DNA of 28,699 nucleotides from a virus: positions 1-28,699 of IMG/VR virus record IMGVR_UViG_3300036816_000055; one strand, given 5' to 3'. Positions within the stretch are counted from its first letter, which is position 1. Every line of letters begins with the position of its first letter. Below the pieces are notes generated by a model, which saw nothing but the letters and a program-made list of their open reading frames with translations, ran no database searches and was not told the origin of the DNA. This document shows positions 1 through 7,768 of the stretch, piece after piece. Both the position numbers and the translations under genes were made by a program.

Positions 1-498
1 CTACTTCGTGCCATCTCTTGTTTGTGAATCTGTATCATCTGAATCTGCCTGTGAAAAAGAGTCTTTGGCACTCGGGGAGAAGTTACCGGGGAGTTCCCCG
101 GTTCCCCCCTTACCCTTGAGCACTTCAATGGCTTGCCGAATCACCGGTGGAATTGGTGCGCCCAGTTTGCCCCCATTTTCAATTATGGACAATAGCTCAT
201 TCGCGATATAAAAAAAGGCGACCGCATCCCTGAACAAATGTCCGTCTCCCAGAACACCGTCCACCAGATGAGCCACCGATACCATCGCAAATATAAATAC
301 TTTTCGCGCGATGCCGAACATGCCAACGTTACTCTCTAGCTTGCCACTCATACCCGCCGCCGCGATGCCGGTTAGGTAGTCGAGGATGACGAACACGAGT
401 AGTACGCCGAGTACGCCTGACCATCCTCCGAAGAAGTAGGTTGCTGAGCTGCTCATGAGCGCAATTCCCCATTTCCATAAGGTGTCCCATCGTTCCAT
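1..498 (-). CDS. Phage holin, toxin-secretion/phage-lysis holin family
   Basis: This 165-aa membrane protein should form the cytoplasmic-membrane lesion that lets an endolysin reach the wall and releases assembled particles. Hydrophobic segments lie at about residues 12-48, 66-84 and 92-107. The first ends in LDYLTGIAAAG followed by a G-x-x-RK stretch, which is the signature I associate with the Phage_holin_4_1 family. The C-terminal 40 residues are hydrophilic and charged. The ATG has an excellent AAGGAGGTGA ribosome binding site 5-6 nt upstream. The TAG stop occupies the first three bases of the window, so the gene is complete, but the expected endolysin would lie outside. It follows the fiber of module A after 169 nt, and as the only lysis gene seen it probably serves both modules. 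Confidence 0.88.
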   Translation of the reverse strand: MERWDTLWKWGIALMSSSATYFFGGWSGVLGVLLVFVILDYLTGIAAAGMSGKLESNVGMFGIARKVFIFAMVSVAHLVDGVLGDGHLFRDAVAFFYIANELLSIIENGGKLGAPIPPVIRQAIEVLKGKGGTGELPGNFSPSAKDSFSQADSDDTDSQTRDGTK

Positions 499-667
499 GA
501 TTTCACCTCCTTAATTAAATATTTCAGAGAGCATTAAAACGGTACGTAATCCAAATCTACAACAATGCTAAACAACAAAAGGTATCAACAAAATCGTTCT
601 AGCATGAGTAAAAAGCTAAGTGTTGCGCTAAATCTAGCAAAATCCTCCTCTATCTCTTCCCCGACTA

Positions 668-3600
668 TCATAAAGAAATTATCGTTGCTCCCAACTTGTA
701 TCTTCCGTAAAAAGTAGCGTAACCAGAACCCTTGGTGAACTTGTATTTAAGTTTTAAGAGACCTTTTACATTGAAACCTGCGGGCATATTGTATGTGACA
801 TCTCCTGTTGCTGGATTGTCCAGAAAATTAGACGTACCACGTTGCACATCGATTGTTATATGCAAAAATGTCCTCATGTAAGTAGGATGCGTGGACGATA
901 CCGCCCATTCTAAGTTATTCGAATCAATCAGAACCACAGTAGAGGCTGTTCCAGATGTTCCTCCACTGCCTAACACAACACTTGAATCACCTCCACCTAT
1001 TCTGTTAAGTTGTATTAATTTTGTTCCTGATGGAAACGTTGCAATATCCAAGTAAAACAATCTTGTAGTGTCTGTAAATTCTTGTGAAAAATCGATGTTT
1101 GGCATTAATTTTTGTGGTTGCCCAATCTGAATAGTATTTATCTCATTAGCCAACTGTGCCCATGTATCACTTGTGGATGCACTGCCTCCGATGGCGTTAA
1201 TGGCATCCACGATTCCATTTTTAGCATTAACGCCAGATTGAAAAACATCAGAGCTCCATGCGCTCCATATATTATCCATGCATGTTCGCATAAATAATGT
1301 TGGTATATTATGAGTATCCAATCTTGATGCACGTTGGATTACGTGAGTTGGGGCATTTGAATGCACGAGAACCTCGATATAAAACCAAGCATTAGTTACG
1401 CCCCCAGGTACATTTACAGCGTTGAAACAATCGTATTGCCCACCAGTCTTAATATCATTTAAGTTAGAATTGTGTGGAAGTTGAAGAACACTTCCGTTAT
1501 CCTGCGTAATTTTATATTTTTGCCATGGCTTATTATCGACATAGTTTTTAATCATTCCTCCATCTGCAGCGGAAATTTCCAGTATGGAGATTGACGCCGT
1601 GTTCTGATGCACAATATTAGTCAGATCCGTCAGCAGTGATTTTTCATTTTCCGAAATTGAGCAGACAAAAGTTGCTGCCGGAGAAGCATCCTTCATCAGG
1701 TAAGTGACGGAATATGCTGCTGCTGGATTATACCGATGTGCGTATATCCCAATCGCCTTTCCGTTGTCTTGACCTTCAAACACCACCCACCCGTTAGGTT
1801 TCAAATGTCCATTTTCGTAAAGAGCAATCCATTTACCAACCGCGTATAGGGTGGAGTTCCCCATTATCTTCCCAGTGTTAATGTCGTAATTGTCAAATTT
1901 AATAGGTTTAGCTGGTTCTCTTAACACAATACCCGATCCCAATTCCACCTGATTACGGCCTTCAAATAAAGTCAATTGACCTTCTGAGATGATTGGCTCC
2001 ACAGTTGTCGTTTCAAGTTGGTAGAAGAGTTGGTATGGATTCCAATCAGGCGCTTTATTTTTTGGCAAGGTTGTTGTGTAGTAAGGTGGTGTGCCCCAAT
2101 GCTTTATACTATTCCAAGTTTTTGTACCTACATTGTTGTATGGATTACCAGTTTGTCCTCCATCATACATACGCCATCCTGTGAAATACGCCCTTATCTC
2201 GTCTGCTGTTGGTGTATATGAGTCTCCCCACCCACTGTCTGTGTTGGAAATTGTGAGATAGAAGTTTTGTCCATTTCCAAAGAACCACATAAAGTCAGCC
2301 CCATCAATCATAGCTTGCCAAGGTTTAAGAATTGTACCGTCATATTTTATAACTCGTCCTTGGTCTGCTGTTTTCGGCAAAACATCACTATCTAAAGTAA
2401 CAATCTTAAATCCGGTTCCTGCCGAATCAAAACGATATTTGAGCTTATCGGCCAATTCAACCTTCTTCCACTTCGCAAGCTTGAAATACTGTCCGCCTTT
2501 CTCGAATACCTCGTCAGCGTTCATTCCTGTTACTGGATCAGCGTGTAGATCCGTTTGCAACCCGAGGATTGCCTCCTCTTGTGATTTAAATGGTTTTGAT
2601 GTTTCTCCGAGTGTAAGCATCCAATTTTTGCATGCTACTGTTTTTTTTGAGTCAAAACTTCGAATTACAATTGCAACTGTAGATCGATTACCCACATTGA
2701 AAGTTTTAACTTTCTCGTAGGAATATGCCGTTATTCCACTTTTATAACTAGTATCGAACGCTGCCCAACCTGCTCCTTCAAATGTCACACTTGAGTACCC
2801 CTCATGCTCATACGAAAATGTATAATTTGAATTAGGAATAACCTGAATATGAAATGCAATAAAGTCCATATCGCTGCCTGCCTCAAACTTAACGCCATAC
2901 GTCCCCTCAGCTACTGCCTTTGATGCAGCTGTTACCCTTGTCGCCTGATAAAAAGGGGGTAACAAATTCTCACCGTAGCGTATCACGTACGGATTTCGAA
3001 CAGGTTGAATGCTATTCACATATGGATACTTAGCAGCTACCATTTCAGGTGTCATGCTTGCGAGTGCAGTATATTCTGAGGGTTCAATTTCATAGAGACG
3101 TACTGCATCTGCGTAACCATACTGACCTACGGCTGTGCCTACAACCCCTATGTCGATATTCAAAGTCATATCTGTTGGGGCGGTATACCGAGTCCAAGTT
3201 ACTTTAAATTTACTAGTATCTGTGACGGGGTTTCCTGCTGCTCCGACTCCAGCAAGATTGATATAAACCGAGGATCCATCGCCATTTTTAACTTCAGCGA
3301 TGGCAACATACGATTTTCCTGCCTCAAGTGCTACAGTAAAGTAGCCAATACCTGATGTACTTTTACTTATAGTTATTTTCAATCCGTTTTGTCCCTGTAC
3401 TTTATTGCTACTGTCTAGGGATAATGCCGATTGATACACACCTATTTTGGATAAGTCCTCACACCCACCATCACGCCCCAACAAATTCACTAGCGTCCGA
3501 CCCTTCAATCCTTCCAACTTAAACGCCGAGGCGCGTTCAGCATTAACAACTTGCAATCCTGGCCCCAACGTCACCGATCTACGCTTCTCCGTATCAAGCC

Positions 3601-3781
3601 GTTCTTGAATACTACTCACCTGTGCCGCGGTTTCCTCAGCCTTTTCTTCCACTTCCCCCAAACCTTCATCAACCTTCTCCCAGTTCTGATCCAAATACTT
3701 ATCCAAATCAAAATAGGTTGTCGATGGCGAGGAACGGTCAATCTTATTCAATCCCAAATTTGGTGTTTTTGGTTCAATCAT
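668..3781 (-). CDS. Module A tail fiber / receptor-binding protein (XkdV position), 1037 aa
   Basis: This long fiber should bind the target-cell surface for the module A particle. Residues 1-35 look like a baseplate anchor and about 35-70 are charged and heptad-like (coiled coil). Two beta-rich, carbohydrate-binding-like segments follow at about 130-230 and 275-395. A pyocin-knob-like domain sits near 760-842 (DNGS.. to ..IWSAWS), followed by a Gly/Ser-rich linker with an SASTSDTWAQLANEI helix near 865-885 and a beta-rich C-terminal tip. The ATG directly follows the TAG stop of the DUF2313 gene and its AGGAGGTGG site lies inside that gene, so translation is probably coupled. The gene is visibly more AT-rich than upstream baseplate genes. 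It has no clear C-terminal similarity to the module B fiber. Fiber role is near certain from position; domain limits are approximate. Confidence 0.85.
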   Translation of the reverse strand: MIEPKTPNLGLNKIDRSSPSTTYFDLDKYLDQNWEKVDEGLGEVEEKAEETAAQVSSIQERLDTEKRRSVTLGPGLQVVNAERASAFKLEGLKGRTLVNLLGRDGGCEDLSKIGVYQSALSLDSSNKVQGQNGLKITISKSTSGIGYFTVALEAGKSYVAIAEVKNGDGSSVYINLAGVGAAGNPVTDTSKFKVTWTRYTAPTDMTLNIDIGVVGTAVGQYGYADAVRLYEIEPSEYTALASMTPEMVAAKYPYVNSIQPVRNPYVIRYGENLLPPFYQATRVTAASKAVAEGTYGVKFEAGSDMDFIAFHIQVIPNSNYTFSYEHEGYSSVTFEGAGWAAFDTSYKSGITAYSYEKVKTFNVGNRSTVAIVIRSFDSKKTVACKNWMLTLGETSKPFKSQEEAILGLQTDLHADPVTGMNADEVFEKGGQYFKLAKWKKVELADKLKYRFDSAGTGFKIVTLDSDVLPKTADQGRVIKYDGTILKPWQAMIDGADFMWFFGNGQNFYLTISNTDSGWGDSYTPTADEIRAYFTGWRMYDGGQTGNPYNNVGTKTWNSIKHWGTPPYYTTTLPKNKAPDWNPYQLFYQLETTTVEPIISEGQLTLFEGRNQVELGSGIVLREPAKPIKFDNYDINTGKIMGNSTLYAVGKWIALYENGHLKPNGWVVFEGQDNGKAIGIYAHRYNPAAAYSVTYLMKDASPAATFVCSISENEKSLLTDLTNIVHQNTASISILEISAADGGMIKNYVDNKPWQKYKITQDNGSVLQLPHNSNLNDIKTGGQYDCFNAVNVPGGVTNAWFYIEVLVHSNAPTHVIQRASRLDTHNIPTLFMRTCMDNIWSAWSSDVFQSGVNAKNGIVDAINAIGGSASTSDTWAQLANEINTIQIGQPQKLMPNIDFSQEFTDTTRLFYLDIATFPSGTKLIQLNRIGGGDSSVVLGSGGTSGTASTVVLIDSNNLEWAVSSTHPTYMRTFLHITIDVQRGTSNFLDNPATGDVTYNMPAGFNVKGLLKLKYKFTKGSGYATFYGRYKLGATIISL

Positions 3782-4327
3782 CTATGCTCCACCTCCTGCA
3801 AATTTATCCTGCCGAGTCTGTTCGATCTCCTCCAGCGTCATGCTTTCAACCTCCGCAATCGTCAAATACCGTAAACGGTAGTCCACGGTCATATGTGCCG
3901 GTTTGATATCCTCAATCGCTGCCTTCAGATCGTCCAGATTGGGCGGCAAGCCCCATGTGTCGATGAAGCGAATTCGGATCAAGTACTCTTCTGGCGAAAC
4001 GGATACATCAATCCCACCGCTTTCGTAGGCATGCGCCACGTTCTTGAGCATGGAGCCAGAGACTTTGCCGCTGCCGCGCATTTTGGAAATGATTACGGAT
4101 CTTCGCTGATCATCTGGCTTGGCTTGATTCGTCGGAATCTGCAAATCCCGCTCATAACGTCCCAATGCCCAGGTCGCAGACTCCGGGTAGAATTGATCCA
4201 GCACACTTTCCAAACCCACCGTAAGCTGGTCCAGCTCAACACCTTCGGTCTCCGTAAGAAGCTGCATCTCCAGCACATTCTCATACAACGGTGGCAAAAG
4301 AGACATTAATACCTCCGCTTTGCTCAT
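3782..4327 (-). CDS. Module A baseplate protein, DUF2313 / YmfQ-like (XkdU position)
   Basis: At 181 aa this matches the usual length of the Mu gp48/YmfQ/XkdU family. These proteins complete the baseplate wedge with the J protein and link it to fibers. Family-like stretches include a K-x-RG-x-GK-x-SG segment near residues 82-92 followed by NVAHAY, and a G-LPPNLDDLKAAIE..KPAHM..DYRLRYL block near 130-160 that is strongly shared with the module B copy. The start codon overlaps the J-gene stop by four bases (ATGA arrangement), and the next gene begins at the base after this stop, so the trio is translationally coupled. The C-terminus has MTLEEIE where the B copy has a Trp-rich repeat. Confidence 0.88.
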   Translation of the reverse strand: MSKAEVLMSLLPPLYENVLEMQLLTETEGVELDQLTVGLESVLDQFYPESATWALGRYERDLQIPTNQAKPDDQRRSVIISKMRGSGKVSGSMLKNVAHAYESGGIDVSVSPEEYLIRIRFIDTWGLPPNLDDLKAAIEDIKPAHMTVDYRLRYLTIAEVESMTLEEIEQTRQDKFAGGGA

Positions 4328-5382
4328 GTCACCTTCACCGTCCCAAGAACAGCTACTGCGCCGGGGGCGATCTCCAGATTGGACATACCACCATTCACCA
4401 GCAGATCGCTGTAATCGATCACAGGCGGAATATCCAGAATGACATTGGCAATACGCGTCCAGCGAACAAGCGGATCGGCAAACGCCAATTCTTTCAGATA
4501 AGCAGTAACCCCCTCTTCAATCAGCGTTTTTACACCGTCGTACGTTGAGCCTGATGCAAGCGTGACCTGCACCTCGACATGAATGGGCACTTCCTCCGCT
4601 CCGACCACCTTGACCACGGGACCAATTGGGGCAGCTCCTTCACCCATCCCATCCTGCGTGGGATCCATATATTTCTGGACTGCCTCAATCACCACCTCGG
4701 CGGGTGCGTGCATTTCGTTGTTCAGCAGTGCCACTTTTACCGTGCCCGGACCGTCCCATAGGGGAAAAGCTTTTGCTTTCCCAACCCCAGAATTTTCACG
4801 CGCCCATAACTCATACTGATATTTGTTGGCACTCGTGACCGGACGGGAAACTTTATCCTGATATCGGTCGTACAAGGCCTGGTCCGTTTCCTCGTCTTCA
4901 CCGGGACCCAACAACTGTGTCAATTCAGCCGTCGTCAGGCCGGCAATATAATCGATGGGCAGCAGCGCCCCCGTATATTCATTACCTTCCGCTCCCGCGA
5001 CTTCACATTCCAAGAAATATCGCCCTGCCGCGACGCGCTCCACAACAACATACACCCGATCCCCCGTGGAAAAACGACTCTCCAAAGCAACCTCAACAGG
5101 CTTACCTTCGTTATCCCGAAAACTACCAACCCAACGTGCCTTCGTGGCCACTTTTCGACTAATGCCTGACCAAGCCACCGCGCGATCCAGATACTCTCCA
5201 GATGCTGTATCCGCAAACTTCAGATTGGCGTTCACATCCAACTCGATATACATCTGAGCCATTTCCACTGCCGCTGGCGCAAGTGCATCATAGATAATGC
5301 TGCCTTCACGCTTATCCACACCATCCGGCACTCTGTCCAGCATTCGGTTTAAAATGACTTCAAACGTCTGCTCTTCATACAT
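4324..5382 (-). CDS. Module A baseplate J-like protein (XkdT position)
   Basis: This 352-aa protein belongs to the Baseplate_J family (Mu gp47/P2 gpJ/XkdT), the main wedge component that triggers sheath contraction. The N-terminus has the typical VPDGVDKREGSIIYDALAPAA pattern, the middle has GPGTVKVALL and DPTQDGMGEG near residue 238, and the C-terminal third has ADPLVRWTRI and LDIPPVIDY near 300-320. Those last blocks recur almost unchanged in the module B paralog. It overlaps the DUF2634 gene by 8 nt and the DUF2313 gene by 4 nt. Length and motif order are normal for the family, with no sign of truncation. Confidence 0.93.
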   Translation of the reverse strand: MYEEQTFEVILNRMLDRVPDGVDKREGSIIYDALAPAAVEMAQMYIELDVNANLKFADTASGEYLDRAVAWSGISRKVATKARWVGSFRDNEGKPVEVALESRFSTGDRVYVVVERVAAGRYFLECEVAGAEGNEYTGALLPIDYIAGLTTAELTQLLGPGEDEETDQALYDRYQDKVSRPVTSANKYQYELWARENSGVGKAKAFPLWDGPGTVKVALLNNEMHAPAEVVIEAVQKYMDPTQDGMGEGAAPIGPVVKVVGAEEVPIHVEVQVTLASGSTYDGVKTLIEEGVTAYLKELAFADPLVRWTRIANVILDIPPVIDYSDLLVNGGMSNLEIAPGAVAVLGTVKVT

Positions 5383-5788
5383 CCATGTTCACCTCCGTCT
5401 CTTCCCTGAAGCTGCCAAAATCCGTTTCCACGGTAAAAGACACCCGTACCCCATCCGCCTCGTGGACAAAATCGAACTCGGTTACATCCGAAATGCGATC
5501 ATCCGGAAGCAACGCTTCGCAAATCCAGCGTTCCAGTTCCGATTCAACCATGGATCGACCGGCCATTCCTTCCCAGGACCATTCCATACCGTAATCCGAA
5601 GAATAGATTAGATGCTCGTAGCGGCGTGTAGACAACGCTTTGTACACCGCTTGTTTTACCGCATCTTTTCCATCCAGTTGCAGCCTTCCAATCCGTTGTC
5701 CTGAAGCTTGAAATACATACGTCAGACTTGGAAGTACAGCAGCCTCTTCCTGATCTTCTGCGCTAATCTGCGCACCCTGTGGAATCAT
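5375..5788 (-). CDS. Module A DUF2634 baseplate protein / gp25-like sheath initiator (XkdS position)
   Basis: This 137-aa protein is in the slot of XkdS, a family related to T4 gp25-like wedge proteins that nucleate sheath assembly on the baseplate. The most telling stretch is RRYEHLIYSSDYG at residues 55-67, preceded by GKDAVKQAVYKAL. The same R-Y-x-H-x-IYS-x-x-YG pattern occurs in the module B copy. It overlaps the DUF2577 gene by 4 nt and the J gene by 8 nt, consistent with stoichiometric expression of baseplate parts. The sheath-initiator role is inferred from the family. Confidence 0.85.
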   Translation of the reverse strand: MIPQGAQISAEDQEEAAVLPSLTYVFQASGQRIGRLQLDGKDAVKQAVYKALSTRRYEHLIYSSDYGMEWSWEGMAGRSMVESELERWICEALLPDDRISDVTEFDFVHEADGVRVSFTVETDFGSFREETEVNMDV

Positions 5789-6042
5789 AGATTCACCAGC
5801 CGATCCAGCACGACAAAGCTGTCCCCACCTTGAACACGTAACAACAAGACATGGTCACCCACGGTCCAAGCTTTGTTTACTACGGATTCTGGCAGTACCA
5901 GAAAAGGCTCAGCCAACGCTAACCGTTGTTCAACGGTTATCTCCAGCGGCTGAGTGTTTGTCACGCTTCCGTACATTACCTGAACGGGAGACTTGGCATC
6001 CACGGCGGCCACCGCCGCCTTTTTAATCACGTCCAGCATCAT
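5785..6042 (-). CDS. Module A DUF2577-like spike/OB-fold protein (XkdR position), short
   Basis: This 85-aa protein occupies the XkdR/DUF2577 position between hub and DUF2634. Family members are usually a little over 100 aa and are thought to carry an OB-like fold contributing to the central spike. Diagnostic features are the C-terminal VGDHVLLLRVQGGDSFVVLDRL block and an N-terminal helix followed by a short strand-rich stretch. The first of two adjacent ATG codons lies 6 nt after the hub stop, with a GGTGG ribosome site inside the hub gene. It is about 50 residues shorter than its module B counterpart. Function by family and position only. Confidence 0.75.
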   Translation of the reverse strand: MMLDVIKKAAVAAVDAKSPVQVMYGSVTNTQPLEITVEQRLALAEPFLVLPESVVNKAWTVGDHVLLLRVQGGDSFVVLDRLVNL

Positions 6043-6048
6043 TTATCG

Positions 6049-7059
6049 TTACACCACCTTCAAATCCAGCGACATCGTATGCACGCCGCTCTGTACCTTA
6101 TGCGTACATTCGTCTACCAGAAAATATTGATTAATCTTGAGTTCATCGATCTGGATGTTGACAAAACTGCCCGCCCTCACCTTGAAATCACCAAGCGCAT
6201 CCACTTTCAGCGTCTGTGTCTCACGATTACGGAGGGTCATCAGGGTCTTGAGCATTGCATCAATCTGACCTTCGTTCAGGCCATCATCCGCTTTTTGGTA
6301 CAAAAAAAGCAGCCCCCATTGACGGATGCTGCCTGAATCCTGATGAACAAACGTTTCTCTTTTTCCCGTATCCTTGTTATCCCGGTACAACTTGATCTTG
6401 TTATACGTCTGGTCGTCAATCGACCTTGTATAACTGTAATCCGTGAGCAGACTGTTATCCCCAATGACAAAACCATAAGGCATCTCTTCCACATCCCGAA
6501 GCACCAGCTTGCCGAAATCATCGTAGAAGATGTAGTTTTTGCCACCATAGATCAGCGTTCGGTCCAATGCTTCACAGATCATGTCGATCAGCTTTTTGTT
6601 ATCAAATAACATGCGTGGAATAACATATTTCGGCTGGATCAGCTCACCCACCTTCAACTGGAAGTCGGTAGCAATTCGTTTGATCACATCCGTAGCCGTC
6701 GCATTAACGAACTTGTACGTCTGATTCGCGGTAAGATAACGTGTCTGGTCGTAGGCTTTGATTTTGACACTTTCGTCCTTGCCGCTATCCACCGAGAAGA
6801 TATATCCGTAAAATATGCCTACCTCATTGTTGATATATTTCACGACATATCCATTCTCATATGTGAATTTCTTATTCTGGTACAGACTGCTCTTGATCAA
6901 CGTGAATTCCAGAGAGGAAGGCTTGCCGATACGGGAGGTTTTGTACGTAATGTCGCCGGCAATTTCGCTAATATCCCAGATGTTGCCCTGCTTGTCATCC
7001 AGCCATAACTGCTCTTTCATGTTTGCCTGCTTATCGTCCAAACTTATCTGCTGCTGCAT
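6049..7059 (-). CDS. Module A baseplate hub protein (XkdQ/YqbQ-like, gp27/gpD fold)
   Basis: This 336-aa protein should form the trimeric hub at the tip of the tail tube, connecting tube, spike and wedges. The order SLEFTL...NGYVVKY...GYIFSVDSGKDESVKIKAYD in the first third, then DVIKRIA and a long beta-rich C-terminal half, fits the XkdQ/YqbQ family and length (about 325 aa). The ATG at 7059 has a good AAGGAGAGG site. The N-terminus contains LDDKQ twice, at residues 7-11 and 20-24, separated by a second in-frame Met (residue 14) with a poorer ribosome site, so I keep the first start. It lies between the LysM gene (13-nt gap) and DUF2577 (6-nt gap). Confidence 0.87.
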   Translation of the reverse strand: MQQQISLDDKQANMKEQLWLDDKQGNIWDISEIAGDITYKTSRIGKPSSLEFTLIKSSLYQNKKFTYENGYVVKYINNEVGIFYGYIFSVDSGKDESVKIKAYDQTRYLTANQTYKFVNATATDVIKRIATDFQLKVGELIQPKYVIPRMLFDNKKLIDMICEALDRTLIYGGKNYIFYDDFGKLVLRDVEEMPYGFVIGDNSLLTDYSYTRSIDDQTYNKIKLYRDNKDTGKRETFVHQDSGSIRQWGLLFLYQKADDGLNEGQIDAMLKTLMTLRNRETQTLKVDALGDFKVRAGSFVNIQIDELKINQYFLVDECTHKVQSGVHTMSLDLKVV

Positions 7060-7072
7060 GTTCCCTCTCCTT

Positions 7073-7768
7073 TCACGGAAGCTTGATCACAAGTCCAATC
7101 GGCAGCTTCTTCAGTTGTGCATCCTTGATGCCATTCAGCTTCTGCAAATCTTTCCAGCGAGATCCGTCTCCTAGGTTGGCTTTAGCTACAGACCACAAGG
7201 AGTCTCCAGCCTTGAGTGTGACGGTCTTGGGCTGGATTTTTTCAGTGGGCCGGGAGGCTTTGGTTTTTGTTTTTGAAGTAGCTTTTTCCTTGGCGTCCTT
7301 AAGTGGCACTACTTTTTTGGCGGCATAAAAGATAAACTGCTTCAGCTTGATATCATAATGGATATCGCCCACCGTACCCGCTGCCTCCTTCCAGTCAAAG
7401 CTCTCAATGGAAACAGCCATATTAATGGTGTACCTTGCACTGGAAAAGAACAGCCTGACGGGTCTGCCCGTCTGCATCCAACGGATAATCTTTTTCACAT
7501 ATTCATAGGGATCACGGTAAAACTGCTTCTGTACTGCCGGATGGCTTGCATCGTAATTCAGATGATACGGACTGTAGTCCGCCGGAAAAATCCCGCTGAA
7601 GCTGACTTCACGCAGCTTCGGCGACTTAATCACGTTAATCTCACCCAAAGCGGTCACGTTAAATGTGCTGCCATCCCCTGCATCCGAAAACTCGATACTT
7701 TCCGGTGTCACAGGGAAAAACATGTATTCAGAGCGGTTGTTGAAGCTAAGCTGAATATAATATTCCAT
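7073..7768 (-). CDS. Module A LysM-domain tail protein (XkdP position)
   Basis: This 231-aa protein has an N-terminal beta-rich domain (MEYYIQLSF, then FFPVTPESIEF) typical of XkdP-type proteins, a Lys/Thr-rich linker at about residues 155-178, and a C-terminal LysM at about 180-231 (TLKAGDSLWSVAKANLGDG followed by W-x-x-L-x-x-LNGI). LysM binds peptidoglycan glycan. In contractile particles this protein sits near the spike and hub and may hold the particle in the wall or help assembly. Its ATG follows the tape measure stop with no gap. Assignment is strong from domain order and neighbours; the precise structural role is inferred. Confidence 0.9.
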   Translation of the reverse strand: MEYYIQLSFNNRSEYMFFPVTPESIEFSDAGDGSTFNVTALGEINVIKSPKLREVSFSGIFPADYSPYHLNYDASHPAVQKQFYRDPYEYVKKIIRWMQTGRPVRLFFSSARYTINMAVSIESFDWKEAAGTVGDIHYDIKLKQFIFYAAKKVVPLKDAKEKATSKTKTKASRPTEKIQPKTVTLKAGDSLWSVAKANLGDGSRWKDLQKLNGIKDAQLKKLPIGLVIKLP

